64,000 bases of DNA, from the NCBI RefSeq assembly GCF_004022705.2, contig NZ_RZOY02000014.1, forward strand, positions 1 to 64,000. Direction: 5' to 3'. The translations under genes and the position numbers were made by a program. A model generated the notes under the pieces. The model did not search any database. It was not told the origin of the DNA and saw only the letters and a list, made by a program, of their open reading frames with translations. This document shows, in pieces, positions 18,869 to 28,792 of the stretch; within the stretch, counting starts at the first letter, position 1; every line of letters begins with the position of its first letter. The DNA comes from Mesorhizobium sp. M2D.F.Ca.ET.226.01.1.1 (GTDB taxonomy: Bacteria > Pseudomonadota > Alphaproteobacteria > Rhizobiales > Rhizobiaceae).

Positions 18869-20983
18869 ATGGGAGACAAACGCCTACAGCCGCCGCTTCC
18901 CCATTCCGAGCCGCGGATCAGGGTGCTTCATGACGACGTAACAATAGACCGGTATCGATGGCTTCAACACCGGGAGAATCCCGATGTCCGCGCTTATCTG
19001 GAAGCCGAGAACAGCTATGCGGAGCAAGCGACAGCTCACCTGAAGGGGCTCAAGGCGGAACTCATCGCCGAGATCGAAGGTCGTCAGACCTGCGAGGGCG
19101 TCGCCGCACCAGCGTTCCAGGTTGGACCTTTCGAGTACTTCCAAAGTCACGAGCGGGGCTTGTGTCATCCCGCATGGTGGCGCCGGCCGGTGACCGGAGG
19201 CTCGGCCGAGCTTGTTCTCGATCCGAACGCGATTGCTGGGGCCGAGGTCTTCTATCAGCTCGGTGTGTTCGAGCCGAGCGACGATGGGCGTTACGTGGCG
19301 TTCAGCTTTGATCTCATCGGCGACGAGCGCTACGAGTTGAGAGTGCGGGACATGGCCGCCGGCCGTGACATATGGCGCGACTCGGGTCGCGCCCGGCGCG
19401 TTGTCTGGGCCGCCGACAATCACACGCTCTTTCTTACACGGGAGCGGAGTGATCGGCGGCATGTCGATCAGATTGTCCGCTTGGACGTAGACGTCGGAAA
19501 CTTCGAGGTGGTGTTCGAGGAGGCCAATGAGCGACTGGCGGTGCTGGTTCGGCGTTCTGATAGCGGCGCCTGGTTGTTCCTCGACGTAGTTACGACCTAT
19601 TCCTTCAGCGTTCAGCAAGGCGCTGTAGAGGTGTGGTGTCTTCCGTCCGACGAGCCGCAGGGCAAGTGGCGCCGGATCGTGAAGCGTGAACTTGGGCACG
19701 AGATCTATGCCGAGCACTGGGGCGACAGGTTCCTGTTTCGGGTGGACGATGCTGGACCGTACTGGCGGCTCGTGTGTGCGCCGATTGACGACCCGTCGCC
19801 ATCGCGCTGGGAAGAAGTCATACCACATCGGAACGGCGTGACCCTCGAGGAGGTCCACGTGCTCGAACAGCATCTGGTTGTCCTGGAACGAGAAGGTCTT
19901 CGTCCTCGCCTGATCTCGCGTAACGGAAGCGGGCGGGTTGGGGCCACGATCGTTCCCGACCAGCCGAGCTGCACTCTAATGGTCGGCCTGTCGGCAGGGG
20001 GGCACTGTTCGGTCGCACGGCATCCGTTCCGAAGCTCGAAGTTGACCTACTCGGTTAGCTCGTTTGTGACGCCGGACACCGTCATCGAGCATGATCTTGT
20101 CGACGACCGATCGGCAGTCCTGTACCAGGCCCGAATTCCGGGATATGACGCGGCTCAATATGTGGCGACGGTGGTCATGGCGGAGGCGGAAGACGGGGTG
20201 CAGGTCCCGATCTCCTTGGTCGCGCGGCGCGATCGAACAAGCCCGGGGCCGGTACTATTGAATGTGTACGGCTGTTACGGAATACCGAGATGGCCCTCGT
20301 TCTTCTCGTGGCCCTCATCCATAACAAAGCGCTTGAGCCTGCTCGATCGCGGAGTTGCTTTCGGCATCGTGCACGTACGAGGGGGCGGTGAGCTCGGACG
20401 TCCATGGCACGAGGCGGCTACCCGCGATCAAAAGCGCATTACCCACACAGACTTGATCGCCGCTGCAGAGGGGCTCGTTCAGCGGGGGATTGCCATCCGC
20501 GACGGCATCGTCATTGAGGGAAAGAGCGGTGGCGGGGGTACCGTGCTTGCCACGGCCGGCTTGCGGCCCGACTTGTTCCGCGCCGTGCTCGCCGAGGTTC
20601 CAGTCGCCGACATCCTAGATACCGAACTGGACTTCACGATGCCGTACGCGCTACATGAAACGGCGGAGTACGGAGATCCCCACATCGCCCACGAGTATCG
20701 GTACCTGCGCAGCTACGACCCGTACTACAACCTCAGCGCTGATCGCCCACTTCCGCCGACGTACATCGACGCCGCGCTCGACGACGGCCAGGTGCTCTAT
20801 TACCAGCCCGCTCGCTACGTGGCGCAGCGTCGGTCCTGCGCGGCCGATCGCGATCCCGAGCTTGTCTTCCGCATGCGGATGGTGGGCGGCCACAGCGGCG
20901 CTTCACATGGGCCTGGTGTAGCCGAGGAAACAGCATTTCGCATTGCCTGGACGCTCGACCAGCTCCGACGAACAAGCAGCTGA
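18869..20983 (+). CDS. S9A prolyl oligopeptidase family serine peptidase (oligopeptidase B-like)
   Basis: 704 residues from ATG 18869, chosen for its GAGGGAAG ribosome site; the frame is open to 18845. The N-terminal part matches the S9A beta-propeller (YRWLQHRENPDVRAYLEAEN, YFQSHERGL, NPNAIAGAEVFYQLGVFEPS-like). The catalytic domain has YGCYGIPRWPSFF, HVRGGGELGRPWHEA, the nucleophile Ser553 in GKSGGGG, Asp in DAALDDGQVLYY and His near GGHSGASHG. It has no signal peptide, so it is probably cytoplasmic. It would cut imported peptides, fitting the peptide ABC operon upstream. Active site GKSGGG is slightly atypical (usually GxSxGG with N or A after Ser). Confidence 0.9.
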   Translation: MGDKRLQPPLPHSEPRIRVLHDDVTIDRYRWLQHRENPDVRAYLEAENSYAEQATAHLKGLKAELIAEIEGRQTCEGVAAPAFQVGPFEYFQSHERGLCHPAWWRRPVTGGSAELVLDPNAIAGAEVFYQLGVFEPSDDGRYVAFSFDLIGDERYELRVRDMAAGRDIWRDSGRARRVVWAADNHTLFLTRERSDRRHVDQIVRLDVDVGNFEVVFEEANERLAVLVRRSDSGAWLFLDVVTTYSFSVQQGAVEVWCLPSDEPQGKWRRIVKRELGHEIYAEHWGDRFLFRVDDAGPYWRLVCAPIDDPSPSRWEEVIPHRNGVTLEEVHVLEQHLVVLEREGLRPRLISRNGSGRVGATIVPDQPSCTLMVGLSAGGHCSVARHPFRSSKLTYSVSSFVTPDTVIEHDLVDDRSAVLYQARIPGYDAAQYVATVVMAEAEDGVQVPISLVARRDRTSPGPVLLNVYGCYGIPRWPSFFSWPSSITKRLSLLDRGVAFGIVHVRGGGELGRPWHEAATRDQKRITHTDLIAAAEGLVQRGIAIRDGIVIEGKSGGGGTVLATAGLRPDLFRAVLAEVPVADILDTELDFTMPYALHETAEYGDPHIAHEYRYLRSYDPYYNLSADRPLPPTYIDAALDDGQVLYYQPARYVAQRRSCAADRDPELVFRMRMVGGHSGASHGPGVAEETAFRIAWTLDQLRRTSS

Positions 20984-21383
20984 ACTGATGCTGTCACAAG
21001 TCCTCACGGATTGTGGTCAGACGGAAAGTTTGTCGTCGCCTATGATTATGTGGGCGCTCGGGCGGCCGACAAGTTAAGCAGCCGATTTGTGGACCCGCCT
21101 TCGTCCAGCTCTCGGCGCTTGCGTCGGCAATTTCGGGACAGGGACAACCGGCAGCCGAGCCTGAAGTGTACCTCGCATAAATCACCTTGGCTCGTCTGCG
21201 GGGCCGGGCCGGGTCCACGCCGCCGCAAAGCCCGCCGGGGCGTGGAGGGCGTAATTGCTGCCGTTGCTCTTTTGAACGAAAGATGTCATCGACGGCAGAC
21301 GCGAGAGACTTTCGGACCTCGCCGTAGCGCCACATGAAGCGAATACCGATGTGCTCAGGTCACTGGGCATGTTGCTTTGCTGA
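20984..21383. other. Intergenic region, no gene recognised
   Basis: Convergent 3' ends of the oligopeptidase and the IclR gene. Frames of up to 113 codons exist on both strands, but they overlap each other, lack ribosome sites and show no family signal. Confidence 0.35.
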
Positions 21384-22193
21384 TCATATCGTCTGAGCAC
21401 CGTGATGTCCTAGACGCCGCGAGATGGTTGCCGCCGCATTCATGACAAGAGGCGCCAGCTGGCGTTCACTTTGCTGGGTGAAATGAAAAACCGGCATCGT
21501 AACGGCAATTGCGGCCACAACTCTCCCCCTCCGATCGTGGATCACGGCCGCGATGGCGGCGGTTTCGGGAATGAACTCCCCCACATTCAGCGCGTATCCT
21601 CGTTCGCGCACGCAACGCAGCTCGCGTTCAAGCGCGTTCCCCTCGGTGATCGTGCGGTCCGTGTAGCGCTCTAGCCCGAGCGCCAAAACCTCTTCCAGGG
21701 TTGACCCAGGCATCTGCGACAGCATGGCTTTTCCAGTAGCCGTGCAATGCGCCGGATTGCGGCGCCCCGGTGCCGCGATGTGCTTGATCGACCCAGGACC
21801 AAGTACGTGCTCGATGTTGATGGCCTCCGTCTTGTTCCAAAGACTGAGCGAGGCCGTTTCCCTCGTGCTCTCGGCAAGTTCCTCCAGATAGGGTCGCGCC
21901 ACCCGGACCACGTCAAGTTCAGCAAGAAGCCTGCTCGCCAGCGCGATGAGCTCAACTCCGAGCACAAACCGTCCAGTCTCTTCATCGCGCTCGACGAATC
22001 CGTTGTGCTCAAGCGTCGACAGTGTCCTGGAAACCGCGCTTGCATGCTGTTCTAGCCGCCGCGCGATCTCATTTACTCCGATCGGCCTTTCACTCGCGCC
22101 GACGATCCTCAGCAGATTCAATGCCCGTTGCACGGTTGTAACCTCACCACGGGCTCGGTCACGGGCGCTCGGGGGATGTTTGACAGAATTCAT
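21384..22193 (-). CDS. IclR-family transcriptional regulator
   Basis: About 269 residues from ATG 22193. N-terminal winged HTH: TTVQRALNLLRIVG, IGVNEIARRLEQHASAVSRTLSTLEHNGFVERD, then the IclR effector domain with GRRNPAHCTATGKAMLS and the C-terminal RRGRVVAAIAVTMP. An upstream ATG (22220) would add nine residues not typical of the family. A dyad at 22263-22279 lies about 70 bp before the start and is a candidate operator. The divergent neighbour is a broken amidase, which was probably its target. Confidence 0.9.
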   Translation of the reverse strand: MNSVKHPPSARDRARGEVTTVQRALNLLRIVGASERPIGVNEIARRLEQHASAVSRTLSTLEHNGFVERDEETGRFVLGVELIALASRLLAELDVVRVARPYLEELAESTRETASLSLWNKTEAINIEHVLGPGSIKHIAAPGRRNPAHCTATGKAMLSQMPGSTLEEVLALGLERYTDRTITEGNALERELRCVRERGYALNVGEFIPETAAIAAVIHDRRGRVVAAIAVTMPVFHFTQQSERQLAPLVMNAAATISRRLGHHGAQTI

Positions 22194-22262
22194 CGATGAC
22201 TCCTCAGCTCCACTGGACAAGTGTTCACACCCCTGTCACGTTTCAAACCTAGTTGCAATACA

Positions 22263-22279
22263 GTTGCATTATCTGCAAC
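22263..22279. promoter_or_regulatory. Candidate IclR operator (17-bp dyad)
   Basis: GTTGCATTATCTGCAAC is a perfect 6-bp inverted repeat around a 5-bp centre; another half-like AGTTGCAATA lies at 22251-22260. Its place between the iclR gene and the divergent amidase remnant fits autoregulation. Assignment to IclR is inference. Confidence 0.5.
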
Positions 22280-22559
22280 ACGGACGAGGTCTCGACGAGG
22301 TAAATTCGTGCTGAAGTCCGGTCATTCTCACGGGCCACACCTCCTCCTTGGATCCTCCTTGTTCTCAATTGGGGACTGAACAATGGCGATTTCACCAGCC
22401 GACCGCACAGTTCCATCGTTCTGGAGACCTGCGTGCCGTCGATCCGATCGCTATTGAGAGTGATGTCACGGGTACGCTTCGGCATTGGCAAACCGGGCAG
22501 GTTGGGAACGCAACTGCGACAGCCATCAATAGAGCAGTTGGTGAGTAAGGATCTGTCGA

Positions 22560-23215
22560 ATGAGAATGAGCGAATATGCCGACCACGATGCTACCGATTT
22601 GGCCTCTCTCGTGAAGGCGGCCGAAGTGACGGCCATGACGAGGTCAATCGACGCATCAACGCCGTCATAGACTGTCGAGACAGTTGTCGTCTCGGACGAA
22701 GGCATCTTGGGCGGAGTACCTTTCCTTCGCAAGGATATTGGCGCTACCGCATCTCGGCGCCCTCAAGAACAGGGGAGCCGTCTCTTCAAAGGATATCGGC
22801 CCCGAACCGACAGCCATTATTATCGCCGCGCGCGAGACGCAGGGCTCCGTACCATGGGAGAACAACATGCCCGGAGTTGGGTACCTCAGGTATGAGTGAA
22901 CTCAATGGCATTACCGCCAATCCATGGAATCTGGAACGATCTGCAGGGGGTCCTCATCGGCGCTGCCGCGACGGTCGCTGCCGACATCACCCCCTTGCAC
23001 ATGCCAGCGACGGCGGCGGGTCAATTCGCATTCCTGCATCCTGGTGCGGTCTTTTCGGGCTCATTCCGATCCCGCGGACGGATTTCAGGTCCAAGACGCT
23101 CATTTGGTCGCACTCGCGAATTTGTTTTCTGTCGAACGGTGCGCGACATGGCCGCCGCATTAGACGTCCTTTCGGACCCTCATCCTGGAGATCCGTTTAT
23201 ATCATGGTCTAGCTG
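22560..23215 (+). pseudogene. Amidase-signature family (GatA-like) pseudogene
   Basis: From ATG 22560 the frame reads MRMSEYADHDATDLASLVKA, then over several frames [57 protein letters not shown] and [20 protein letters not shown] holds the cis-Ser and [11 protein letters not shown] the nucleophile region of the amidase signature. At least five frameshifts or small deletions break it and the C-terminal half is missing. It would have hydrolysed an amide, in line with the hyu and M20 genes. It lies divergent to the IclR gene. Confidence 0.8.
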
Positions 23216-23370
23216 GAATGACTTTGCACATGGCGACAACCGCGGGTTAGAAGTCATCGCGTCGGTCGGGCTGCCAGCCGTGTGCGAAGCGCTCTCTGCC
23301 AAGCTGTAGAATTGTGACGAGTTGCAGTGCACAGAATGCGCGAAATTACTTCCATAATGGAGATAGATCA

Positions 23371-23487
23371 ATGACCGGAGCACCACACCTTACATTCGAT
23401 CTCGAAGCGCCTGGCGTGAGCATAGGTTTCCTCGTTGTGCCCAAAGGCGCAGGCTGCGAGGCCCTTTCGTTCCGATTTTCTGCCTAA
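23371..23487 (+). pseudogene. N-terminal stub of a DoeB-like deacylase, truncated by IS DNA
   Basis: ATG 23371 opens MTGAPHLTFDLEAPGVSIGF LVVPKG and then runs into IS5-family end sequence with a stop at 23485. The 25 recognisable residues match the start of the intact protein at 423 (HLTFDLDEPGVNKGYLVVP). Upstream is gatagatcaATG with an AGATAG/GGAG-like site. A third stub occurs at 38313. Confidence 0.75.
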
Positions 23488-23990
23488 ATAGGGGCCTGTT
23501 GCGCAGTAGCGGAGGGATGTTTGAAGGGATCGGATTGCAGGGGGTTTCGCTCGTATTCTTGAGCTCTGTCGCCTTGGGTGGGGGTTGGCGGCGGTGCGGC
23601 CTCTTGCGGCCGGATTGTAGGCGCACCTATCCCGTGATGGCGGTCCATCGGCGCATGTTGAATGCGATCGCCGCCATCGTTACCTGGGCGGTCGCCTTGG
23701 CCAGCCCGACATAGGGGATTGCGGTCAATCTCATACGGTTCTTGAGCGTGGCGAAGGTGGTCTCGACCGTCGCCCGGCGTCTGGCGATCAGGCGATTGTA
23801 GTGCTTGAGCCGCGGCGGCAACTGCGGATGATGCTTGTTGGGGCGGCGCGCAATGCGCACCTTCTTGCCCTCGGCCTTGAGCCGGGCGCGGCGGGCATGG
23901 GTGTCGTAAGCGGCGTCCGCCCACACCCTCTTCTCGTCGCCACGGATCAAATCATCGGCCATGGGGGACTGTCAGGAATTCCGTGTGCGG
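23488..23990 (-). pseudogene. IS5-family transposase, C-terminal remnant
   Basis: The frame at 23627-23962 reads MADDLIRGDEKRVWADAAYD, RIARRPNKHHPQLPP, NRLIARRRATVETTFATLKNRM, IAFNMRRW, the last two DDE motifs (D in WADAAYD, E in VETTFATLKNR) of an IS5-type transposase. The N-terminal part is absent because an IS256 copy begins at about 23995. The element end, starting near 23489 (ggggcctgttgcgca), follows directly on the DoeB-like stub, so the IS5 copy probably caused that truncation. Confidence 0.8.
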
Positions 23991-23994
23991 GTGG

Positions 23995-25180
23995 GCGGTT
24001 CAACATTGTGCCGCCATGGCTTTGATGAAGCGATTCGCCGAAGATGACGGCAAACTGGGCCTTGGCCATGGACCACTCACGTGGCGGCATTTTCCACTCT
24101 TTTCGGACCGGTTCAAGATCAGGTAGAGCAGCTTGGTGGCCGCGCCATCGCTGGGGAAGTGGCCCCTGGCCCTGACAGCCCGCCTGAGCTTCGAGTTCAG
24201 CGCCTCGATCGCGTTTGTGGTGTAGACGATCCGGCGGACTTCGTCAGGGAACGCAAAGAACGGGATGACCTCGCCCCAGGCACGCCGCCAGCTCTGGCCG
24301 ATGGCGGGATAGCGCTGGCCCCATGGGCCGGCCTCGAACGCCGTCAGCGCCTTTTCGGCAGCATCGGCATAGACGGCGCGGTAGATGTCCTTGAGCGCTG
24401 TCGCAAGCCCTTTGCGGTCTTTCCAGGAGACGAAGTCCATGGAGTTGCGCAGCAGGTGGACGATGCAGGTCTGAACGATCGCCTCCGGGAAACGGCGGTG
24501 ATCGCGTCGGGGAAGCCTTTCAGGCCATCGATGACGGCCAGCAGGATATCATCGACGCCGCGGTTCTTGAGCTCGTTCATCACCGGCAGCCAGAACTTGG
24601 CGCCTTCATTCTGCTCGAGCCAGGCCGAGTACCTCCTTGGCGCCAGCGGCGCGGACGCCCAACGCGATATGGATGGTTTTGTTGCGAACCATCCCTTCGT
24701 CCCGGGTCTTGACCCGGATCGGGTTCGAAGAAAATGAGCGGATAAACCGGATCGAGCGAGCGCTGTTGCCAAGTGGCGACTTCATCGAGCACGGCGTCCG
24801 TCACCGTGCTGATCAGATCCGGCGACACGTCGACGCCATACAGATCATGCAGGTGCCCGGTAATCTCCCGGGTGCTCATGCCGCGCGCATACATTGACAC
24901 GATCTTTTCGTCGAAGCCGGGTAAGCGACGCTGATACTTGGCGATTAGTTGCGGATGGAAACTGGCGTGGCGATCACGCGGTATGTCCGGTTTCCGTCGT
25001 CACGGTCTTGCGGCCGTAGCAGTTACGCGTATTGCCAGCGCCTTCGCCGCTCGCCAGATGATGGTCCATCTCCGCGTTCAAGGCGCGCTCGGTCAGAGCC
25101 TTCTTGAGCGTATCCAGCAGGCCGCCCTGTTCGAAGGCTGCACTGGCTGCGCCTCCTGCCAGAAGCTGGTCGAGAAGATC
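23995..25180 (-). pseudogene. IS256-family transposase pseudogene, nearly full length
   Basis: Reading from about 25180 downward: [51 protein letters not shown], then after a frameshift [50 protein letters not shown], after another break [40 protein letters not shown], then SMDFVSWKDRKGLATALKDI, VYTTNAIEALNSKLRRAV and a C-terminal FIKAMAA. All three catalytic regions of the DDE domain are recognisable, but at least four frameshifts make it inactive. It separates the IS5 remnant from a broken PotC-like permease. Confidence 0.85.
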
Positions 25181-25609
25181 ATTTGGATCGCAGGCTCTTT
25201 AATCCTGGCGCAGAGCATTGGGGCTACAAGCTACGTAGTCGTGATTGTCTCAGCGACTTTAGCCAACTTTGATAGACGTTTAGAGCAAGCTGCCATGAGC
25301 ATGGGGGCGGGTCCCGTCCAGACCTTCCGACGAGTAACTCTGCCTTTGATTCTGCCTGGTATCCTGGGAGGGGCCGTTTTTGCCTTCATTCATTCATTTG
25401 ACGAAGTGGTGATAACCTCATTGGTACGCGGTTACTCAATCAAGACCTTACCGCTAAAGATGCGGGAGAACATTAGTCATTCGATTGATCCTACAATCGC
25501 CGCGGTTTCCTCTCTGTTAATGCTCCTGCCTGTCCTTTGGGTGGTCGCCATTTATTTTACGTGGTGGCGCTCAATGAAGGAAAAAACATCGTCTCATGCG
25601 GCGATTTAA
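25181..25609 (+). pseudogene. C-terminal fragment of a PotC-like ABC permease
   Basis: About 140 residues to a stop at 25607: SYVVVIVSATLANFDRRLEQ, AAMSMGAGPVQTFRRVTLPL (the EAA motif), ILPGILGGAVFAFIHSFDEV, and a last membrane helix. This is the second half of a spermidine/putrescine-type inner membrane permease. Its 5' part is replaced by the IS256 copy and no ATPase or binding protein is found nearby, so it is a relic. Confidence 0.8.
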
Positions 25610-26752
25610 GTGCCGGCAAGGCCCACAAAGAATACTCTGTTCTTCGCAGCGAGGCGGCAAAAGCGATAGTATGGTCAGGGCATTGCAATCGCTGCCGACG
25701 GCGGGATCCGGTTCTCTTGCAGGTCGGGCGCCAGTCAATTTAAGATCGCGAAGCGGTGTCATGTGCAATCGTTCCCCATGCCGCACTTTCATTCAAGGGA
25801 GCGCGTTCCGCCTAGATGGCAAGCATTCCGCGCGGCAAGCGAGATAGTAGGTTGTGTCTGTAAGTGTCGTGACCGAAGATGGAGCTGCAACAGGAACAGT
25901 GCACGTCGGAGCGGTGGCGCCGCAGGTGAAGCGGTTCACCGCGCACCTGGGGAGGTTGTGCGGGCAGAACGGCTTGCCCCACTATGCCGGGCGAACCTAC
26001 GCACCACCGTGGAGCCTTTTTCGTCCGTCAAAAATTGGGGGAGCTTCAGGGTCTTAGGTCAGGGCCGTTGAGAGAAACCTTCTGCGGATTGGATGCATGG
26101 GTCCATGAGTGACTCCGCTTCCATGCTTCCAACCTCAGGCCCGCCGCCTGGAAGAAAGCGGTTCATTAGCGCCGCGCATCAAGCGTTGGTTCAAATCCGG
26201 TCGTGGCCTACCACCCGCTTGGCGAAGACATGGGAAGGGTGGCACCCGCAAAAGCAACCCAAAAGCACCGCAAGGGCAGCGGATGGGCCACGCCGAGGAT
26301 TGTTCCTGGGGGAGCATCTCGCTTCTAGATCATGACATATGCAAACTGAATTTGACGCAACTTGAGATCGACAGTTAGAGGATCAATAGGCGACGTATGC
26401 ACAGAGGCGAAACTTTCCGGCATCTGCAGAGCTTGGCGCCACAAAGGTCCTAACCTCGGATGTCGGCTGAACAACGCGCCATCCAAACATCCGGAGACTG
26501 CACACAACGCCAGAGGCTGAGTTGCCCTGATCTTTCGATCCGTTGAAATGGGGTACGCAGCCACAATCATCCAAGAGACATCGTGGCCTTCGTCAGTATC
26601 TCTCAATTGCTGACAATCCCATTCATAGAGGCAGACGATTCTACCCCTCTAGTTCCCCCGCGCTTTACGCTTTTCGGACACTTGGGCGCGTGCTGTTGCC
26701 CTAAATTACCCTACCGACGGACGGCCCCACACCAGGCAAGGAGTTAAAACCA
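25610..26752. other. Degenerate intergenic region upstream of the M24 gene
   Basis: More than 1.1 kb without a recognised gene on either strand; frames are short and carry no motif. It contains one copy of a 50-bp repeat at 26316-26364. The last 20 bases hold an AAGGAG ribosome site for ATG 26753. Possibly debris of older insertions. Confidence 0.35.
26316..26364. repeat. Dispersed 50-bp repeat, copy 1 (copy 2 at 33868-33917)
   Basis: The two copies share atctcgct-ctagat, then atat-caaactg-tttgacgca-cttg. The core CAAAC(TGAA)TTTG is a dyad of the form CAAA-N5-TTTG. Copy 1 lies about 390 bp before the M24 gene and copy 2 about 60 bp before the M20 gene. Confidence 0.6.
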
Positions 26753-27919
26753 ATGGCGATGCCAAAAGGACCACAAGCGTTTCCCCGGGCTGAATATCTG
26801 CGACGGCTGTCCGTAGTTAAGGCGGAAATGGAAAAACGCGAGATCGATGCCTTATTGGTAAGCACTTCGGCGGATATCACCTATCTTTCCGGATACACTG
26901 CCAAATCTGGCTACATCCCGGAAGCGCTGATCGTTTCCTTGAAAGATGAGGAGCCGACCTTTGTGACGCGCCGTTGTGATGCGCCGGGCGCTGTTCATCA
27001 GATGTTCTTCGATAGCAATCGAGTTATTGGCTATCCAGAAGCGCTTATCGCAAACCCTGACAAAGATGGCTATGATGCAATAATTGATTTCCTGCATGAA
27101 GGTGGCCTTGCGGGGCGGGTGGGGATGGAAATTAAATCCCTCAGGCCGGAATCGGTAGAGAAATTCAGGACCCGGATGCCGGACGCCAAAATCGTAGATT
27201 TTAGCAAAGCAGTCGCTTGGATCCGGCTAATTAAATCCGACCTTGAAATCGCTATGATGCGGGAGGCAGCGGCGATCACTGATGCGGGAATGTTGCGAGC
27301 GGTAGAGGTAATCCGGCCCGGCGTTAGAGAAGCTGATGCTGCGGCAGAGATCATCTCGACGTTGATCCGAGGTGCGAATGGCAAGCCAAGCACGGATTTG
27401 TCGCACTTTCTTTTATGTGCTTCACCGCGTTCCTCCACGCCGCATATCAGGTGGGCAGAAGATGTTTTCCACGACGGTTCGCAGATCAACCTCGAGTTTA
27501 GCGGCGTGCGTCATGGGTATACCTCTGGGCTGATGCGAACTCTGTCAATCGGCAAATCGTCGGAGCAGTTGCGTCGAGTGCACGAGGGAGAGGTAGCAGG
27601 ACTGGAAGCTGCGCTTGCCGCGGTCAAGCCAGGTGCCACTTGTGCCGAAGTCGCTATGGCTTTCAATAAAACGCTGAAAAAGCACGGTTTTGCGAAAGAA
27701 ACCAGATGCGGCTACGCCCAAGGAATCGAGTGGCTGGAACCAACGGCGAGTCTCAAGGAAGATGACCTGACCGTGCTTCGGCCGAACATGACTTTTCACC
27801 TGATGCTCGGAAACTGGATAGACGAAGACTTCGGCTATGTGATCAGTGAAAGCTTCCGCGTGACCGAAAGCGGCGCCGAAACATTCTCTCGCTTGCCACG
27901 AACAATCTTCGAAATCTGA
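26753..27919 (+). CDS. M24-family protein (creatinase/ectoine hydrolase-like), metal ligands replaced
   Basis: 388 residues: an N-terminal creatinase domain (about 1-155, DALLVSTSADITYLSGY) and a C-terminal pita-bread domain (RLIKSDLEIAMMREAAAITD, CGYAQGIEW, NMTFHLMLG, SESFRVTESGAE). In metal-dependent M24 peptidases two Asp residues bind metal in the stretch aligned here with INLEFSGVRHGYTSGLMRT; both seem replaced, as in creatinase and DoeA. It probably opens a small ring or C-N bond rather than acting as an aminopeptidase. The ATG has an AAGGAG site. No partner gene follows directly; TetR is convergent. Confidence 0.82.
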   Translation: MAMPKGPQAFPRAEYLRRLSVVKAEMEKREIDALLVSTSADITYLSGYTAKSGYIPEALIVSLKDEEPTFVTRRCDAPGAVHQMFFDSNRVIGYPEALIANPDKDGYDAIIDFLHEGGLAGRVGMEIKSLRPESVEKFRTRMPDAKIVDFSKAVAWIRLIKSDLEIAMMREAAAITDAGMLRAVEVIRPGVREADAAAEIISTLIRGANGKPSTDLSHFLLCASPRSSTPHIRWAEDVFHDGSQINLEFSGVRHGYTSGLMRTLSIGKSSEQLRRVHEGEVAGLEAALAAVKPGATCAEVAMAFNKTLKKHGFAKETRCGYAQGIEWLEPTASLKEDDLTVLRPNMTFHLMLGNWIDEDFGYVISESFRVTESGAETFSRLPRTIFEI

Positions 27920-27995
27920 TTACAGTTTGCCGCGCACCTCCCATCTTTGAAAAGAAGATCGGGCGGGCGGAGCGACACTACGCGGGACTCAGCGT

Positions 27996-28661
27996 TCACG
28001 CGAGCACGTAGCGGCGGATCACTTCCTTGATCGTCGCCAGCCGCCTGTCTGCTTCCTGGTCTTCCAGAATGCTCTTGCCGAATGACACTTCGACCGTATA
28101 GGCCGTGGCTACGCTGAACCAGCACTGGCTCGATAGGGAGATCCACAAATCAGCTGGATTGAGGTTCTTCCGAAACACGCCGGTCGCCTCGCCGCGGGCA
28201 ATAATGCCACCCACGAGCGTCATGAGCTTGTCGATTGCCAATTCTGAGCGCGGCACTGAGCGCAAATTGTCGCCATGATGGAGATTCGCGATTCCAACCA
28301 GCACAAGGAACCCAGGATTTTTCCGATAGTAAGTGAGCGTGAACTCGCATAGCTGATCGAGCGCGACCATCGGGTCGGCGGAGATTGTGAGCACGGCTTC
28401 GGCCTCGCGCATTCGCCGATAGGCGTTGACGAGTACCCTCTGAAACAACAGTTCCTTGCGCTCAAAATGGCGATAAACTAACGCCTTGTTCACTCTGGCC
28501 GCCTTGGCGATACTTTCCATCTTCGTACCGCTCAGGCCATTCGCGACGAACTCCGCCTCGGCAGCGGCCAGAATGGCGGCGCGCGTGCGCGAGCTCTTTT
28601 CCGATATGCCATGACCTTCAGCGACTTGCGGCTGGCCTACGTTGGCACGTGCTACGATCAT
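27996..28661 (-). CDS. TetR-family transcriptional regulator
   Basis: About 221 residues from ATG 28661 (the frame is open to 28838, but the HTH domain begins only at KSSRTRAAILAAAEAEFVANG). The HTH reads GTKMESIAKAARVNKALVYRHF with ERKELLFQRVL; the C-terminal ligand domain resembles CerR/TetR_C types. It is divergent to the decayed hyuAB at 28793 and a dyad at 28765-28786 lies between the two, so it probably repressed those genes and itself. Confidence 0.88.
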   Translation of the reverse strand: MIVARANVGQPQVAEGHGISEKSSRTRAAILAAAEAEFVANGLSGTKMESIAKAARVNKALVYRHFERKELLFQRVLVNAYRRMREAEAVLTISADPMVALDQLCEFTLTYYRKNPGFLVLVGIANLHHGDNLRSVPRSELAIDKLMTLVGGIIARGEATGVFRKNLNPADLWISLSSQCWFSVATAYTVEVSFGKSILEDQEADRRLATIKEVIRRYVLA

Positions 28662-28764
28662 ACGTTTGCCTTTCGAATCGGACGAAAACTTAGTTTGTTT
28701 CCTAAAAGAAAACTGCGAGGCCTGCCCATAATATGTCTTGCCAGACCATACAGCATTGCTTACG

Positions 28765-28786
28765 GTAACGGAAACGTTATCGTTAC
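28765..28786. promoter_or_regulatory. Candidate TetR operator (22-bp dyad)
   Basis: Arms GTAACG (28765-28770) and CGTTAC (28781-28786) flank a centre containing AACGTT, giving an almost complete palindrome. It lies seven bases before the GTG of the divergent hyuA remnant, where a bound repressor would block transcription. Confidence 0.65.
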
Positions 28787-28792
28787 AAAGCG

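Noticed and set aside
26186-26215. GGTTCAAATCCGG followed by ACCACC, tRNA 3'-end look-alike
   Set aside because: The T stem would need three wobble pairs and there is no tRNA body upstream, so it is not a tRNA or a convincing att site.
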